NCBI GenBank assembly: GCA_023251095.1
Contig: JAHEZL010000019.1
Coordinates: 1 to 64,000 of the forward strand
DNA from: Flavobacteriales bacterium
Lineage (GTDB): Bacteria; Bacteroidota; Bacteroidia; Flavobacteriales_C; GCA-002722245
DNA length: 64,000 bases
Reading direction: 5' to 3'
This document shows, in pieces, positions 9,191-17,416 of the stretch (its first letter is position 1; each line of letters starts with the position of its first letter). The translations under genes were made by a program, and so were the position numbers. The notes beneath the pieces were generated by a model, which did not search any database, had not been told where the DNA came from, and saw only the letters and a list, made by a program, of their open reading frames with translations.

Positions 9191-9672
9191 TATTTGTATT
9201 CATAAGTGTATTTGCGCACCGAAAGCACTTTATCGGCGGCATCCAGCGTTTTTCTTTCTATTTTTAAACCTTTGTCGTTGTAGGTATACACATATTTTTT
9301 TTTCAATTTGGCTGCACTGTCGTAAATCCATTCTTCTGTTTTTTCTCCCAAAGAATTGTATTTGGAAATTTTCTTTTCTATCAACACATTATTCCCATCG
9401 TATTCCTCTTCCTGTGTTTCGTCACCTTCACTGTTGTACAAATATTTTTTAGTGGATTTAATTTTCCCTTCTTTAGTATATTCCACTTCCTCGGTCACTT
9501 TTCCTTTAGAGTTGTAAAGCGTTTTTTTGTTGTTTACCGTTTTTCCATTTTCGGTATCGATAGATGTACAGGATTTAATTGCATTTTTTTTGATATCCTT
9601 TTTGCTTTGAGCGCTAAGGGTAGCGGTTGCAAAAACAAAAAGTGAAATAAAAACAAGTGTAAGTTTTCTCAT
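9190..9672 (-). CDS. Secreted YD/RHS-like short-repeat protein
   Basis: A 160-aa protein with a signal peptide (about 1-21, ATLSAQS) and five to six tandem units of about 22 residues of the form K.xYNSxGxxxExxxYDxxxxLxxxxxY, that is beta-hairpin repeats related to RHS/YD or toxin-antidote YwqK-like repeats. No enzyme motif. Its TAG stop overlaps the GTG start of the VTC gene by one base, so it is the first visible gene of the CotH/VTC operon. Charged and lysine-rich throughout. Function unknown. Confidence 0.7.
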   Translation of the reverse strand: MRKLTLVFISLFVFATATLSAQSKKDIKKNAIKSCTSIDTENGKTVNNKKTLYNSKGKVTEEVEYTKEGKIKSTKKYLYNSEGDETQEEEYDGNNVLIEKKISKYNSLGEKTEEWIYDSAAKLKKKYVYTYNDKGLKIERKTLDAADKVLSVRKYTYEYK

Positions 9673-9683
9673 TATTTTAAAAT

Positions 9684-11303
9684 TTATTCAACAACAAATT
9701 TGCCTTTGATTTGTTGTTGTGAATTATTGATATTGTAAAAATAAACACCCGTATCAAACGAATGATTTTGCTGATAAACACTAGTACTTAACACTTCCTC
9801 TCCCAATAAATTAAATACTTTCAACACATACTTACCATCATCAGGAAAAACAAAATTCACATTTCCATGAGAGGGATTGGGATAAACAGAAAATTGATTT
9901 TTTTCATAATTTTTAATTCCTGTAGCATTGCCGTTGGCATTTACTTTAAAAACATAAACATCAAAATCAATCGTATTTCTTTTGTCCTGAAAAGCATAAA
10001 TACTTCCACCATTTCCATCACTGATATTTTTCACCCCTGTTTGATGATTGGCTGCAACGCCAACATCAATGCCTGCCGGTTTCCACAACATTGCGCCGTT
10101 TGCACTCAAATGCTGCGTGCGCACATCCCAGTTTCCGGCACTTGAATCCTGCCAGGCTACAATGGCCCCACCCGCAACATCGGAAATCACGTTGGGATTG
10201 ATCTGATCAAAAACAGTATTCACCACAGGCGCGCCATTGGCTGTCCACTGCAGCGTTCCCGAATAAGAAATTTTTTGAGCATAAATATCCATCTGTCCGT
10301 TTCTGCCGTCTTTCCATGAAATGATGGCACCGTTGATGGAGGTATCATTGATCATGTCGATTGCCGACTGTGAACCTGCGGCGCTACAAATACTTTTTCC
10401 TCCCGAGGTCCATTGTGTTACTCCGTTGCCATTGATATATTGCGCATAAATATCAAAATCCACTCCCATTCTTTTATCCTGCCAGGCAACGATGGCACCG
10501 CCGAGATAATCGGGTGTTATTTTAGGATTGGATTGTGTGGTGGCAAACTGACAAAGCACGATGCCATTGCTCGTCCACTGTATGGTTCCATTCGCTGCGA
10601 CGCCTTGCGCATAAATATCATAATCCGAACCATTTCTTTTGTCTTGCCAGGTGATCACTGCGCCATTGCTGCCATCAGTGACCAGATGAGGATTGATTTG
10701 AAATCCATTCGCATTACAAATTACCACTCCACCTCCCGTCCACAATATATTACCATTGCCATCAATTCTCTGCGCCGAAATATTTTTATTGCTTACAGAA
10801 TCTTCATAAACCACAATAGCACCCTGAGCACCATCATTGATGATGCGCGGATTTTGTTGTTGTCCGCTACCAACCGCAATTCCAACACCATTGGCTGTCC
10901 ACTGCGCCACTCCATTCGAATCTATTTTTTGAATGTACACATCTCTGTTGCCGTTTCTAAAATCAACCCAGATAATAAAAGCCCCTCCGGCACTATCCGA
11001 TACGATGGCCGGTGCCGTTTGATCACTCGCCTGAACACATGCGCCTATGCCATTGGCCGTCCACAACACAGCGCCACTGCTATTGATTCTTTGCACATAA
11101 ATATCGCCCTTTTTCATGGCAGCATCGGCACGATAATCCAACCATGTAATAAGAGCGCCGCCCTTTCCATCTTCGGTTATTTTCACATCCTGCTGATCGT
11201 ACAATTGTGTGCATAACACATTATTTGTTGCGGCATCAGCACTCCATTGCGCATGAACACAGCACACCATCACCAGTAAAAATAAAGTGGTAAAAAATTT
11301 CAT
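9684..11303 (-). CDS. Eight-unit propeller-like T9SS type A secreted protein
   Basis: A 539-aa exported protein: signal peptide (1-18, CCVHAQ), then eight tandem units of roughly 50-60 aa with the core DxxGGAIxxWQDxRNGxxxDIYAQxIxxxGxxxWTxxG, then a type A sorting domain (YPNPSHGNVNFVF ... GVYFYNI ... KGKFVVE). Eight WQD/DIYAQ units would suit an eight-bladed beta-propeller. The units are still alike enough to suggest recent internal duplication. It lies 11 bp upstream of the YD-repeat gene and 4 bp below a lipoprotein gene on the same strand, so the envelope operon probably starts with the lipoprotein. Ligand unknown. Confidence 0.75.
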   Translation of the reverse strand: MKFFTTLFLLVMVCCVHAQWSADAATNNVLCTQLYDQQDVKITEDGKGGALITWLDYRADAAMKKGDIYVQRINSSGAVLWTANGIGACVQASDQTAPAIVSDSAGGAFIIWVDFRNGNRDVYIQKIDSNGVAQWTANGVGIAVGSGQQQNPRIINDGAQGAIVVYEDSVSNKNISAQRIDGNGNILWTGGGVVICNANGFQINPHLVTDGSNGAVITWQDKRNGSDYDIYAQGVAANGTIQWTSNGIVLCQFATTQSNPKITPDYLGGAIVAWQDKRMGVDFDIYAQYINGNGVTQWTSGGKSICSAAGSQSAIDMINDTSINGAIISWKDGRNGQMDIYAQKISYSGTLQWTANGAPVVNTVFDQINPNVISDVAGGAIVAWQDSSAGNWDVRTQHLSANGAMLWKPAGIDVGVAANHQTGVKNISDGNGGSIYAFQDKRNTIDFDVYVFKVNANGNATGIKNYEKNQFSVYPNPSHGNVNFVFPDDGKYVLKVFNLLGEEVLSTSVYQQNHSFDTGVYFYNINNSQQQIKGKFVVE

Positions 11304-11307
11304 TTTT

Positions 11308-11715
11308 TTATTGATTGATGATTACGTCGCCTACTTCATAAGTTTTGTTGCCCTCGGTGATATTCACCTCAACGGAAACAGGTAATACTTTATCCGATCC
11401 GCTCACATGCACACTCGTATCTCTTGAAACTGCAAAAACTGTATATTTTCCTTTGTTTAAATACAAAAACTCAAAAGTACCGTCGGCACCGGTTTTAACA
11501 GAATTCCCTACCGCTTTATCATCGCCGTAAGAAATATAAACTGTTTCGCCAACGCCGTAAAATTCGCCTATTTCAGCGGTAGCGGCTGAATTAAAATCTT
11601 TTACAAATATTTTCCCTTTGATATTAGATGTTCCGCCCTGACCGGCCGGCTTTTCACATGATATTAAAATCAATGCAGATAAAAAGAATACAGCCCCAAA
11701 AATTTTTGAATTCAT
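11308..11715 (-). CDS. Lipoprotein with carboxypeptidase-regulatory-like domain
   Basis: A 135-aa lipoprotein: hydrophobic signal ending in the lipobox LISC (Cys at residue 20), then a short linker (EKPAGQGGTSN) and one transthyretin-like/CarboxypepD-reg fold (about 30-130: IKGKIFVKD ... GADGTFEFLYLNKGKYTVFAV). Such domains are scaffolding modules in Bacteroidota outer-membrane and surface lipoproteins. Last gene upstream of a co-directional run through CotH; probably the operon's first gene. No catalytic residues are visible. Confidence 0.75.
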   Translation of the reverse strand: MNSKIFGAVFFLSALILISCEKPAGQGGTSNIKGKIFVKDFNSAATAEIGEFYGVGETVYISYGDDKAVGNSVKTGADGTFEFLYLNKGKYTVFAVSRDTSVHVSGSDKVLPVSVEVNITEGNKTYEVGDVIINQ

Positions 11716-11884
11716 TTACTGTAAGTATGTAAAGTTAAAGTTAAGTGTCCCTTAACTAATCTAACTAAAAGTATTTGAGTAGAAAAATAAATTTCAGAAA
11801 CAAGGGCCTTTAAATACAGGAGACAGAGTAAATTTCTATATCAGCAATGCATTTAATATATTAGTCCTCAATTAAATCCGAAGC

Positions 11885-12730
11885 ATGTTTGTAGTAGCCG
11901 ATATGGGATCAACAAAAACCGACTGGAGTTTTGTTGATGAAAGCAAAAAAGTAACCCTCATTAAAACTCAGGGATTTAATCCTTATTTCTATTCCACGGA
12001 AGACATTAAGAATATATTGAGACCGGCTTTCCTTGGTAAGGATTTGCCGTTAACAGTTGCCGACAAGCTGTATTTTTACGGCTCAGGCTGCTCCTCGGAT
12101 GAAAAGTGTGCGATCGTAAAAAATGCGCTTGTTGAGTTTTTTCCTAATGCAGAAATTTTTATCACCCATGATTTATTGGGCTCTGCCCGTGCTTTGTGCG
12201 GCAAAAACAAAGGCGTAGCCTGTATCCTCGGAACAGGATCAAACAGCTGTTTGTACGATGGTGAAAACATTGTTGCCAATGTACCTTCGCTTGGATTTTT
12301 ACTGGGTGATGAAGGTGGCGGCAGCGATATGGGACGCGAGCTGATTAAATATTACACCTATGGCGAACTGCCTAAAGATCTGGAGCAAAAATTTGAGGAG
12401 GAATTTAAAATGAACCGCAAATTGTTGTTGAAGGAAGTATATGAAACCAAACACACCAACGTATATTGCGCTACTTATTCACGATTTGTGGCCGAACACA
12501 AAGAAAATCCGGTAATGCAACAATTAATTGATGAGCGACTGGACCAGTTTTTCAAGCGCCATGTATCCAAATACGAAAACTATCAGGAATTACCGATAAA
12601 CTTCATCGGTTCCACAGCTTACTATTATGCCAACACACTCAGGAAAGTTGCCATAAGATACGGTACCCGCGTTGGCATCATCATTCAAAATCCGATGGAA
12701 AAATTAATTGCTTTTCACAATGGCCTTTGA
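11885..12730 (+). CDS. BadF/BadG-type ATPase, N-acetylglucosamine kinase-like
   Basis: A 281-aa actin-fold (ASKHA) kinase. The phosphate-1 loop is ADMGSTKTDWSF (residues 4-15), the phosphate-2 region CILGTGSNSCLYDGE (about 112-126) and the glycine-rich GFLLGDEGGGSDMGREL (about 137-153). These are the marks of the BadF/BcrA/NagK family; length and the single-domain form fit N-acetylglucosamine or related sugar kinases rather than benzoyl-CoA reductase activators, which carry Cys clusters absent here. Substrate is therefore inferred. Its 3' end overlaps the methyltransferase start by 11 bp. Divergent from the lipoprotein operon across 169 bp that show no clear element. Confidence 0.85.
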   Translation: MFVVADMGSTKTDWSFVDESKKVTLIKTQGFNPYFYSTEDIKNILRPAFLGKDLPLTVADKLYFYGSGCSSDEKCAIVKNALVEFFPNAEIFITHDLLGSARALCGKNKGVACILGTGSNSCLYDGENIVANVPSLGFLLGDEGGGSDMGRELIKYYTYGELPKDLEQKFEEEFKMNRKLLLKEVYETKHTNVYCATYSRFVAEHKENPVMQQLIDERLDQFFKRHVSKYENYQELPINFIGSTAYYYANTLRKVAIRYGTRVGIIIQNPMEKLIAFHNGL

Positions 12731-13517
12731 TTTCCATAAAAATAAAGACGAGTATTATTTACAGCAGAAAGACAATTCTACTGAGTTCATACATCCTTTT
12801 GTAGAAGAATTTGTAAAGATTGATGCTTCACTGAAGGTACTGGAAATAGGTTGTGCCGAAGGTGGTGTGTTGTGTTCTTTTCTTGCAAAAGGCGCAAAAG
12901 GAGTTGGTATTGAATTATTGCAAAGTCGCCTGGATCTGGCCAATCATTACTTATCGGCCGAAATTCCAAAAGAACAATTCACCCTCATCAACAAAAATAT
13001 TTACGACATTGATCCGCAAAAGGACCTGCCTTTTTTATTCGATCTTATTATTTTAAAAGATGTGATTGAACACATTCCCCATCAGGAAAAAGTGATGCAC
13101 GAATTAAAAAAGTTTTTGGCTCCCGGCGGTAAAATATTTTTCGGCTTTCCGCCATGGCAAATGCCTTTCGGCGGACATCAGCAAATTTGTAACAGCAAAT
13201 TTTTACATCTTCTACCCTATTTTCATTTGCTGCCAAAGTTTTTGTACCGAGGCATTTTAAAATTATTCGGAGAACCGCAATCCATCATTGATGAATTGAT
13301 GGACATTAAAGACACTGGAATTTCTTTGGAAAGATTTGAAAGAATTGTAGCTGCCGAAAATTATAAAACAGTGAACAAACAATTGTATTTGTTCAATCCT
13401 ATTTATAAATACAAGTTCAAATTAAAACCGCGCAAACAGGCTAAACTCATTGGAGCTATTCCCTATTTGAGAAATTATTTTACTACCTGCGGGTATTATC
13501 TGATTGAGAAAAAATAA
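12720..13517 (+). CDS. Class I SAM-dependent methyltransferase
   Basis: A 265-aa Rossmann-fold methyltransferase. SAM-binding motif I VLEIGCAEGG (about residues 40-49), acidic GIELLQSRLD (about 62-72), and motif LIILKDVIEHIPHQ ... FLAPGGKIFFGFPPW (about 108-145). The start chosen is ATG 12720 (MAFDFHK); a TTG 12 bp upstream is possible but less likely. It overlaps the kinase gene by 11 bp and is presumably co-translated. The substrate cannot be told; the C-terminal half (LPYFHLLPKFLYRGILK) suggests a lipid or glycan-linked acceptor only weakly. Ends 2 bp from the convergent OsmC gene. Confidence 0.85.
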   Translation: MAFDFHKNKDEYYLQQKDNSTEFIHPFVEEFVKIDASLKVLEIGCAEGGVLCSFLAKGAKGVGIELLQSRLDLANHYLSAEIPKEQFTLINKNIYDIDPQKDLPFLFDLIILKDVIEHIPHQEKVMHELKKFLAPGGKIFFGFPPWQMPFGGHQQICNSKFLHLLPYFHLLPKFLYRGILKLFGEPQSIIDELMDIKDTGISLERFERIVAAENYKTVNKQLYLFNPIYKYKFKLKPRKQAKLIGAIPYLRNYFTTCGYYLIEKK

Positions 13518-13519
13518 AA

Positions 13520-13954
13520 TTACCCCACAACAATAATCGGCGTCATCGTTACCTTCGCTTTTACCGAATTTGAAATCAAACAGGCCGCTTCCGACTTATG
13601 CAAAAGCTTTTCTGTTTTTTCACGCAATGCTTCGTCGCCAATCACTACTGTCGGTTCCAGATGAACTTCTGTCATTAGTAATTTCCCCTCCACCTGATCC
13701 AGCTTGCCACTCGCTTTGCAGGAAAAAGATTTGAATTCAAGTTTTGAAAATTCAGCGATCGACAAAAAAGTAGTCATCAAACACGAGCTGATCGCAGCTG
13801 TATAAAAATGTTCGGGCGACCATACCCCTTCTATCCCTTTAGGAAATTGAGGAGGAGTTGCTACTTCAATTGACGAAGGCAATTCAGGCGAACTCAATAT
13901 TCCTTTTCTATCGCTGGTCCATTTTACATCTATATTATAATAATGTGCTTCCAT
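13520..13954 (-). CDS. OsmC-family peroxidase-like protein
   Basis: A 144-aa OsmC/Ohr-fold protein. The two conserved redox cysteines are C58 (SSCLMTTFLSIAEF) and C125 (EAACLISNSVK), as in thiol peroxidases that reduce organic hydroperoxides or handle reactive sulfur species. The HFYTAAISSC context is typical of the YhfA/OsmC subgroup. It lies downstream of a rhodanese gene and a Crp/Fnr regulator on the same strand, a set consistent with persulfide or nitrosative/oxidative stress handling; that role is an inference from context. Confidence 0.85.
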   Translation of the reverse strand: MEAHYYNIDVKWTSDRKGILSSPELPSSIEVATPPQFPKGIEGVWSPEHFYTAAISSCLMTTFLSIAEFSKLEFKSFSCKASGKLDQVEGKLLMTEVHLEPTVVIGDEALREKTEKLLHKSEAACLISNSVKAKVTMTPIIVVG

Positions 13955-13995
13955 AATTTTCGGTTTTTACAATTTAATTGGTGCTACGGCAATCT

Positions 13996-14310
13996 TTATA
14001 TTTTGTTTTTCAAACTCGCCCAACTTCCTCCATTGTGCACATTTACATATCCTCTTTCTTTCAAAATCCCTTTTGCCATTCCGCTTCTGATACCTGATGC
14101 ACAACAAGTGATGATCATTTTGTTTTTATCTTTCAATAGATGAAGATTGTTTTTCAAAACATCAACAGGAATATTGATCGACTTAGGAATATGTCCGCCT
14201 GTATACTCTCCTTTGCTCCGCACATCAATAATGACAGCACCTTCTTTTATCATTTGAGCGTAATTTGTTTTAGGAGCGATTCCAAACAAGCTTTTCATTG
14301 AGTTAATCAT
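13996..14310 (-). CDS. Rhodanese-like sulfurtransferase, single domain
   Basis: A 104-aa single rhodanese domain. IDVRSKGEYTGGHIPKSINIP (key residues D29, R31, E35, H40) and the active-site loop CCASGIRSG, with C70 as the probable persulfide carrier (loop C-A-S-G-I-R). No signal peptide, so cytoplasmic. It precedes OsmC by 41 bp on the same strand and follows the Crp/Fnr gene; a candidate operator lies 58-73 bp upstream. Probable role: persulfide transfer or sulfide detoxification. Confidence 0.88.
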   Translation of the reverse strand: MINSMKSLFGIAPKTNYAQMIKEGAVIIDVRSKGEYTGGHIPKSINIPVDVLKNNLHLLKDKNKMIITCCASGIRSGMAKGILKERGYVNVHNGGSWASLKNKI

Positions 14311-14367
14311 AGTTGTAATTTTTATTGGTTAATGAAATAAAATTACAGCGATGAAAAGATCTATACA

Positions 14368-14383
14368 GTGATATATGTTACAC
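14368..14383. promoter_or_regulatory. Candidate Crp/Fnr-type operator upstream of the rhodanese gene
   Basis: The inverted repeat GTGATATATGTTACAC, centred about 65 bp before the rhodanese start and overlapping the 3' end of the crp-like gene. Half-sites GTGAT/GTGTA resemble Crp/Fnr family sites, and the neighbouring regulator's recognition helix (TREVVSRVL) has the canonical R-E-x-x-S-R pattern. No strict TAnnTTTG box was identified beside it, so this is tentative. Confidence 0.35.
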
Positions 14384-14986
14384 AAGAAAAATTTTATTTC
14401 TTCCTAACCGGATCAATCCAACATTTTCCATTTGTTTCAACACTCTGGAAACCACTTCCCGCGTTGTTCCTACCTCATCAGCAAGTTGCTGATGCGTAAT
14501 GGAGATTTCTTTAGAATGATGCAATTGATTTTTTTGCTCCAAGAGATGCAACAATCGTGAATCCAGTTTTTGAAACGCAACAGCATTAACAACACCCAGT
14601 AATTCTTCAAAACGTTTATGGTAAAGTTTAAATATAAAGTCGGTCCATTCAGGATATTCCTTCACCCACTCGCTAGCCTTTTCCAAAGGAATCATGAGTA
14701 TTTCCACATCTTCTTCAGCAACAGCTCGGATTTTGCTGGTTTCGTGATGCATTCCACCCAGAAACGACATAATGCAACTTTCTCCAGCTTTGATATAATA
14801 GAGTAAAATTTCCTTTCCGTCCTCATCGGTGCGCATCACGCGAATACTCCCTTTCAAAACAATGGGAATACTTTTGATATAACTGTCTTCATTGATAATA
14901 ACTGCTTCTGCAGGAAAGTTTTTTATTTGTCCAGCCAGATTTACCGCAGAATTTAAAACACTTGAAAAAAGATGAGTATCGTTCAT
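14378..14986 (-). CDS. Crp/Fnr-family transcriptional regulator (no Fe-S cysteine cluster)
   Basis: A 202-aa regulator: cyclic-nucleotide-binding-like beta-roll (about 20-120, KAGESCIMSFLGGM), dimer helix (about 120-145) and a winged helix (about 150-202) with ITHQQLADEVGTTREVVSRVLKQ. The recognition helix carries the R-E-x-x-S-R pattern found in FNR-like proteins. It lacks the N-terminal cysteine cluster of the two regulators at 42-49 kb. The gene sits 49 bp below a T9SS gene and 67 bp before rhodanese. The start codon lies inside a 14-bp inverted repeat (14981-15017), suggesting autoregulation or translational control. Confidence 0.9.
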   Translation of the reverse strand: MNDTHLFSSVLNSAVNLAGQIKNFPAEAVIINEDSYIKSIPIVLKGSIRVMRTDEDGKEILLYYIKAGESCIMSFLGGMHHETSKIRAVAEEDVEILMIPLEKASEWVKEYPEWTDFIFKLYHKRFEELLGVVNAVAFQKLDSRLLHLLEQKNQLHHSKEISITHQQLADEVGTTREVVSRVLKQMENVGLIRLGRNKIFLV

Positions 14987-15017
14987 AAAGTAAAGTTACT
15001 ATGTTTTACTTCATGAA
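14981..15017 (-). promoter_or_regulatory. Inverted repeat enclosing the crp-like start codon
   Basis: Arms 14981-14994 and 15004-15017, read on the coding strand as GTTCATGAAGTAAA and TTTACTTTATGAAC, separated by 9 bp. The pairing is complete except for one G-U wobble, and the start ATG lies in the 3' arm. It can act as a protein operator or as an RNA stem that hides the start codon; it also directly follows the stop of the upstream gene (15036) and may protect that 3' end. Confidence 0.6.
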
Positions 15018-15035
15018 CGCATTGACAAAAAGAAT

Positions 15036-17306
15036 TTATTGCTTGATGATTTTCATTTCAGAAACACTGTTTTCAGAAGAAATTTTCACAATGTAAATTC
15101 CTTCGGGAATAACTGTTAAATCAAGCTCCATCAATTTCACCTCTCCGGTACTTACTTTTGAGTAAACTTGTTTACCAACAATATCAACAATATCTATTCG
15201 GTAAGATTCTTTACCTGAGGGAAATTGAATGTTCAATTGATTTTGAATTGGATTTGGCCATACTTTTATATCACTGTTTTTCTTTTGTACAAAAGACACT
15301 GCGCTGTGTCCGAAACAAACACCCACCAAACTGTCAATGCAATAATCAAATTTAGTGTACACACTATCGGCATTAGTGATGTCAACACTGTATAAAGAAT
15401 CCAACAAAATACCGGTAACGTCAACGTTTATCTGATAATGTCCGGTGTCCAGATTATTAAATTCATAATATCCGTACGAATCGGTTTTAGTTTTCTGCAC
15501 CGATTTGGAAGGTGGAATTTTATCTAAAATAATATCCAATCCCGGAATAGGATCATTGGTTTTAAAAGATCCGTCATTGTATACATATCCGCTGATTTTA
15601 GCATTGCCGACAGAAGTGGCCAGCAATGGAATAAGATCAATGTTTTTATAAATCACATTACAGGTATCGGAAAGAAAAGTTTGTGTAGAATCCCAATTGA
15701 AATAACCCGACTGATAAGTAGGAATTAAATTAGGGTAATCATTTTCATCAGGAACAGCCTGTAAAATATATTTCATCAAAGGCACTGCCTTAGACGCAAA
15801 GCTTCCGTCAAACTGAATATCCATAGAATCAATAATATTCCATTTGTGTTGCGCGGTAGTATTTGCATACAAATAAACCTTACCTGCCTGAAGGGTATCG
15901 GGACCGGATATCACGGTTCCTTTGATATAAGATTGTTTATTTCCCGGATAAAATTCATCGGCTCCGGCCCATATCGATACTCCGGCAGCGGACGGACGGA
16001 TTTCTCCTTCACAATCATAATAAACAGTAGCATTAAAAGTTTTTGTTATTTGTAAGGAAGGGCTGTTATTACAGCTTAATTTCAAGTCGTTAAAATCATC
16101 ATTAATAAAAGTTGGGAAAGTTGCTGTTTTCGATTGGGCGTCATACCCCGTACCCTGCCATAGCGATAAAGTAGAGTACAAAACCGACGATGATCTTCCC
16201 AATTGAAAACTTCCGGAAAAAACATTATAATTAATGGTATTTCCTCCATAAGGAACCGATTCAAGAATAAAAGCACCGCCATTGTCGTTCACAAATAAAT
16301 TATTTTCTACGGCTGTATTTCCAAAATTACCAAGAGAAATGGCGTAATGAGTCTGATCGGCATGATGCGTATAAAAAGTATTGCTGATGATTTTACCCTG
16401 TTTACAATTCTGAAAGGAAAGACAAGCATCGGCATTAAGAGTTGAAATACGATTGTTCACTATTGTCAAATCTGTAGTTACTGTAGAATGACAAGTATTA
16501 AGATAAATTCCCATTCCTTGAGCCACTGCAACATTATTGTTTTCAACCGCTACTGAATCATCAATGTCCATTAAATAAATTCCGTTGGACGCCTGATTGT
16601 TCCATCCTATATGAATATCGTTTTTAGCAATGAAAACTGAAGACGCATAGGTATCTACATAGATGGATCCTTTGTATTGTTTTCTGAAGGTATTGTTTAT
16701 GATTTGTAATCCTTTAGACGAATTGGTGATGTAGCCCGAAAGGTAAATGGCGTAATCCCCGCCTTCAAAATAATTGTCTTTAATAATGATAGCTGTGTCT
16801 TTTTGCATCACCGAATAAAAAATATGCAGCGAGTCGTTCATTGCCGTTACCTCAGGCACAATAAACTGATTGTATTCAAAGCGGATTTTTTTATTGTTAC
16901 CAACAAATCGAGTGATCAAACAATTGTTTTGCGCGTCATTTTTAAAAGTGAGGTTTCTAAAAGTGATTCCTTCCGTATTATTCAACTTCACGACATAGCT
17001 ATGTCCGGGATATCCCGTAAAAGCAATAGTTACCGAATCGGGATTTGATTTTTCCGATTGAAAAATCACACTGTCTGTAGGATTAGCTCTGCTGAATTTA
17101 TTAATGGTGAATTGCTCGATATAAGTTCCTGATTGAATTTTAAAAATCACATTCCCCGAAATCCCCTGAGTATTTAATGCTGCTACTGCCGCAGTAACGG
17201 TTGGATAATCCCCGGTAGCACCTATGTATCTGATTCCCGTCAACTGGGCATTTAAAGAAATTTGACCAAGGGAAATAAATAGAAATAGAGTAAGGATTTT
17301 ATTCAT
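15036..17306 (-). CDS. Parallel beta-helix secreted protein, T9SS type A cargo
   Basis: A 756-aa exported protein. Signal peptide (1-20, ISLNAQ), a right-handed parallel beta-helix (about 25-450) with repeated V-x-x-N-x-F / I-x-x-N-x-I rungs (YVVKLNNTEGITFRNLTF, LQIINNTF, VAVENNNVAVA), a single beta-sandwich insert (about 455-560), a SdrD/CarboxypepD-like domain (KISGYVYNDGSFKTNDPIPGLDIILD, given by its YVYNDG start; about 570-650) and a type A sorting domain (WPNPIQNQLNIQF ... GIYIVKI ... MKIIKQ). No catalytic residues could be assigned; it may be a polysaccharide-binding or adhesive protein. Confidence 0.75.
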   Translation of the reverse strand: MNKILTLFLFISLGQISLNAQLTGIRYIGATGDYPTVTAAVAALNTQGISGNVIFKIQSGTYIEQFTINKFSRANPTDSVIFQSEKSNPDSVTIAFTGYPGHSYVVKLNNTEGITFRNLTFKNDAQNNCLITRFVGNNKKIRFEYNQFIVPEVTAMNDSLHIFYSVMQKDTAIIIKDNYFEGGDYAIYLSGYITNSSKGLQIINNTFRKQYKGSIYVDTYASSVFIAKNDIHIGWNNQASNGIYLMDIDDSVAVENNNVAVAQGMGIYLNTCHSTVTTDLTIVNNRISTLNADACLSFQNCKQGKIISNTFYTHHADQTHYAISLGNFGNTAVENNLFVNDNGGAFILESVPYGGNTINYNVFSGSFQLGRSSSVLYSTLSLWQGTGYDAQSKTATFPTFINDDFNDLKLSCNNSPSLQITKTFNATVYYDCEGEIRPSAAGVSIWAGADEFYPGNKQSYIKGTVISGPDTLQAGKVYLYANTTAQHKWNIIDSMDIQFDGSFASKAVPLMKYILQAVPDENDYPNLIPTYQSGYFNWDSTQTFLSDTCNVIYKNIDLIPLLATSVGNAKISGYVYNDGSFKTNDPIPGLDIILDKIPPSKSVQKTKTDSYGYYEFNNLDTGHYQINVDVTGILLDSLYSVDITNADSVYTKFDYCIDSLVGVCFGHSAVSFVQKKNSDIKVWPNPIQNQLNIQFPSGKESYRIDIVDIVGKQVYSKVSTGEVKLMELDLTVIPEGIYIVKISSENSVSEMKIIKQ

Positions 17307-17416
17307 AAGATGTCAGTTCAAATGTTTTTTAGAAAGCAGTGCGCTTCATTGAACGAAAAAAAATGCCTTTGAGTTACCTTTATTTTAACGTCAAAAAAAG
17401 CTGCTTTTGTAAAAAA

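Noticed and set aside
10413-11216. A 267-codon plus-strand open frame antisense to the propeller-like gene
   Set aside because: Its apparent repeats (IDxLxINI, IRxN) simply mirror the tandem repeats of the real minus-strand gene.
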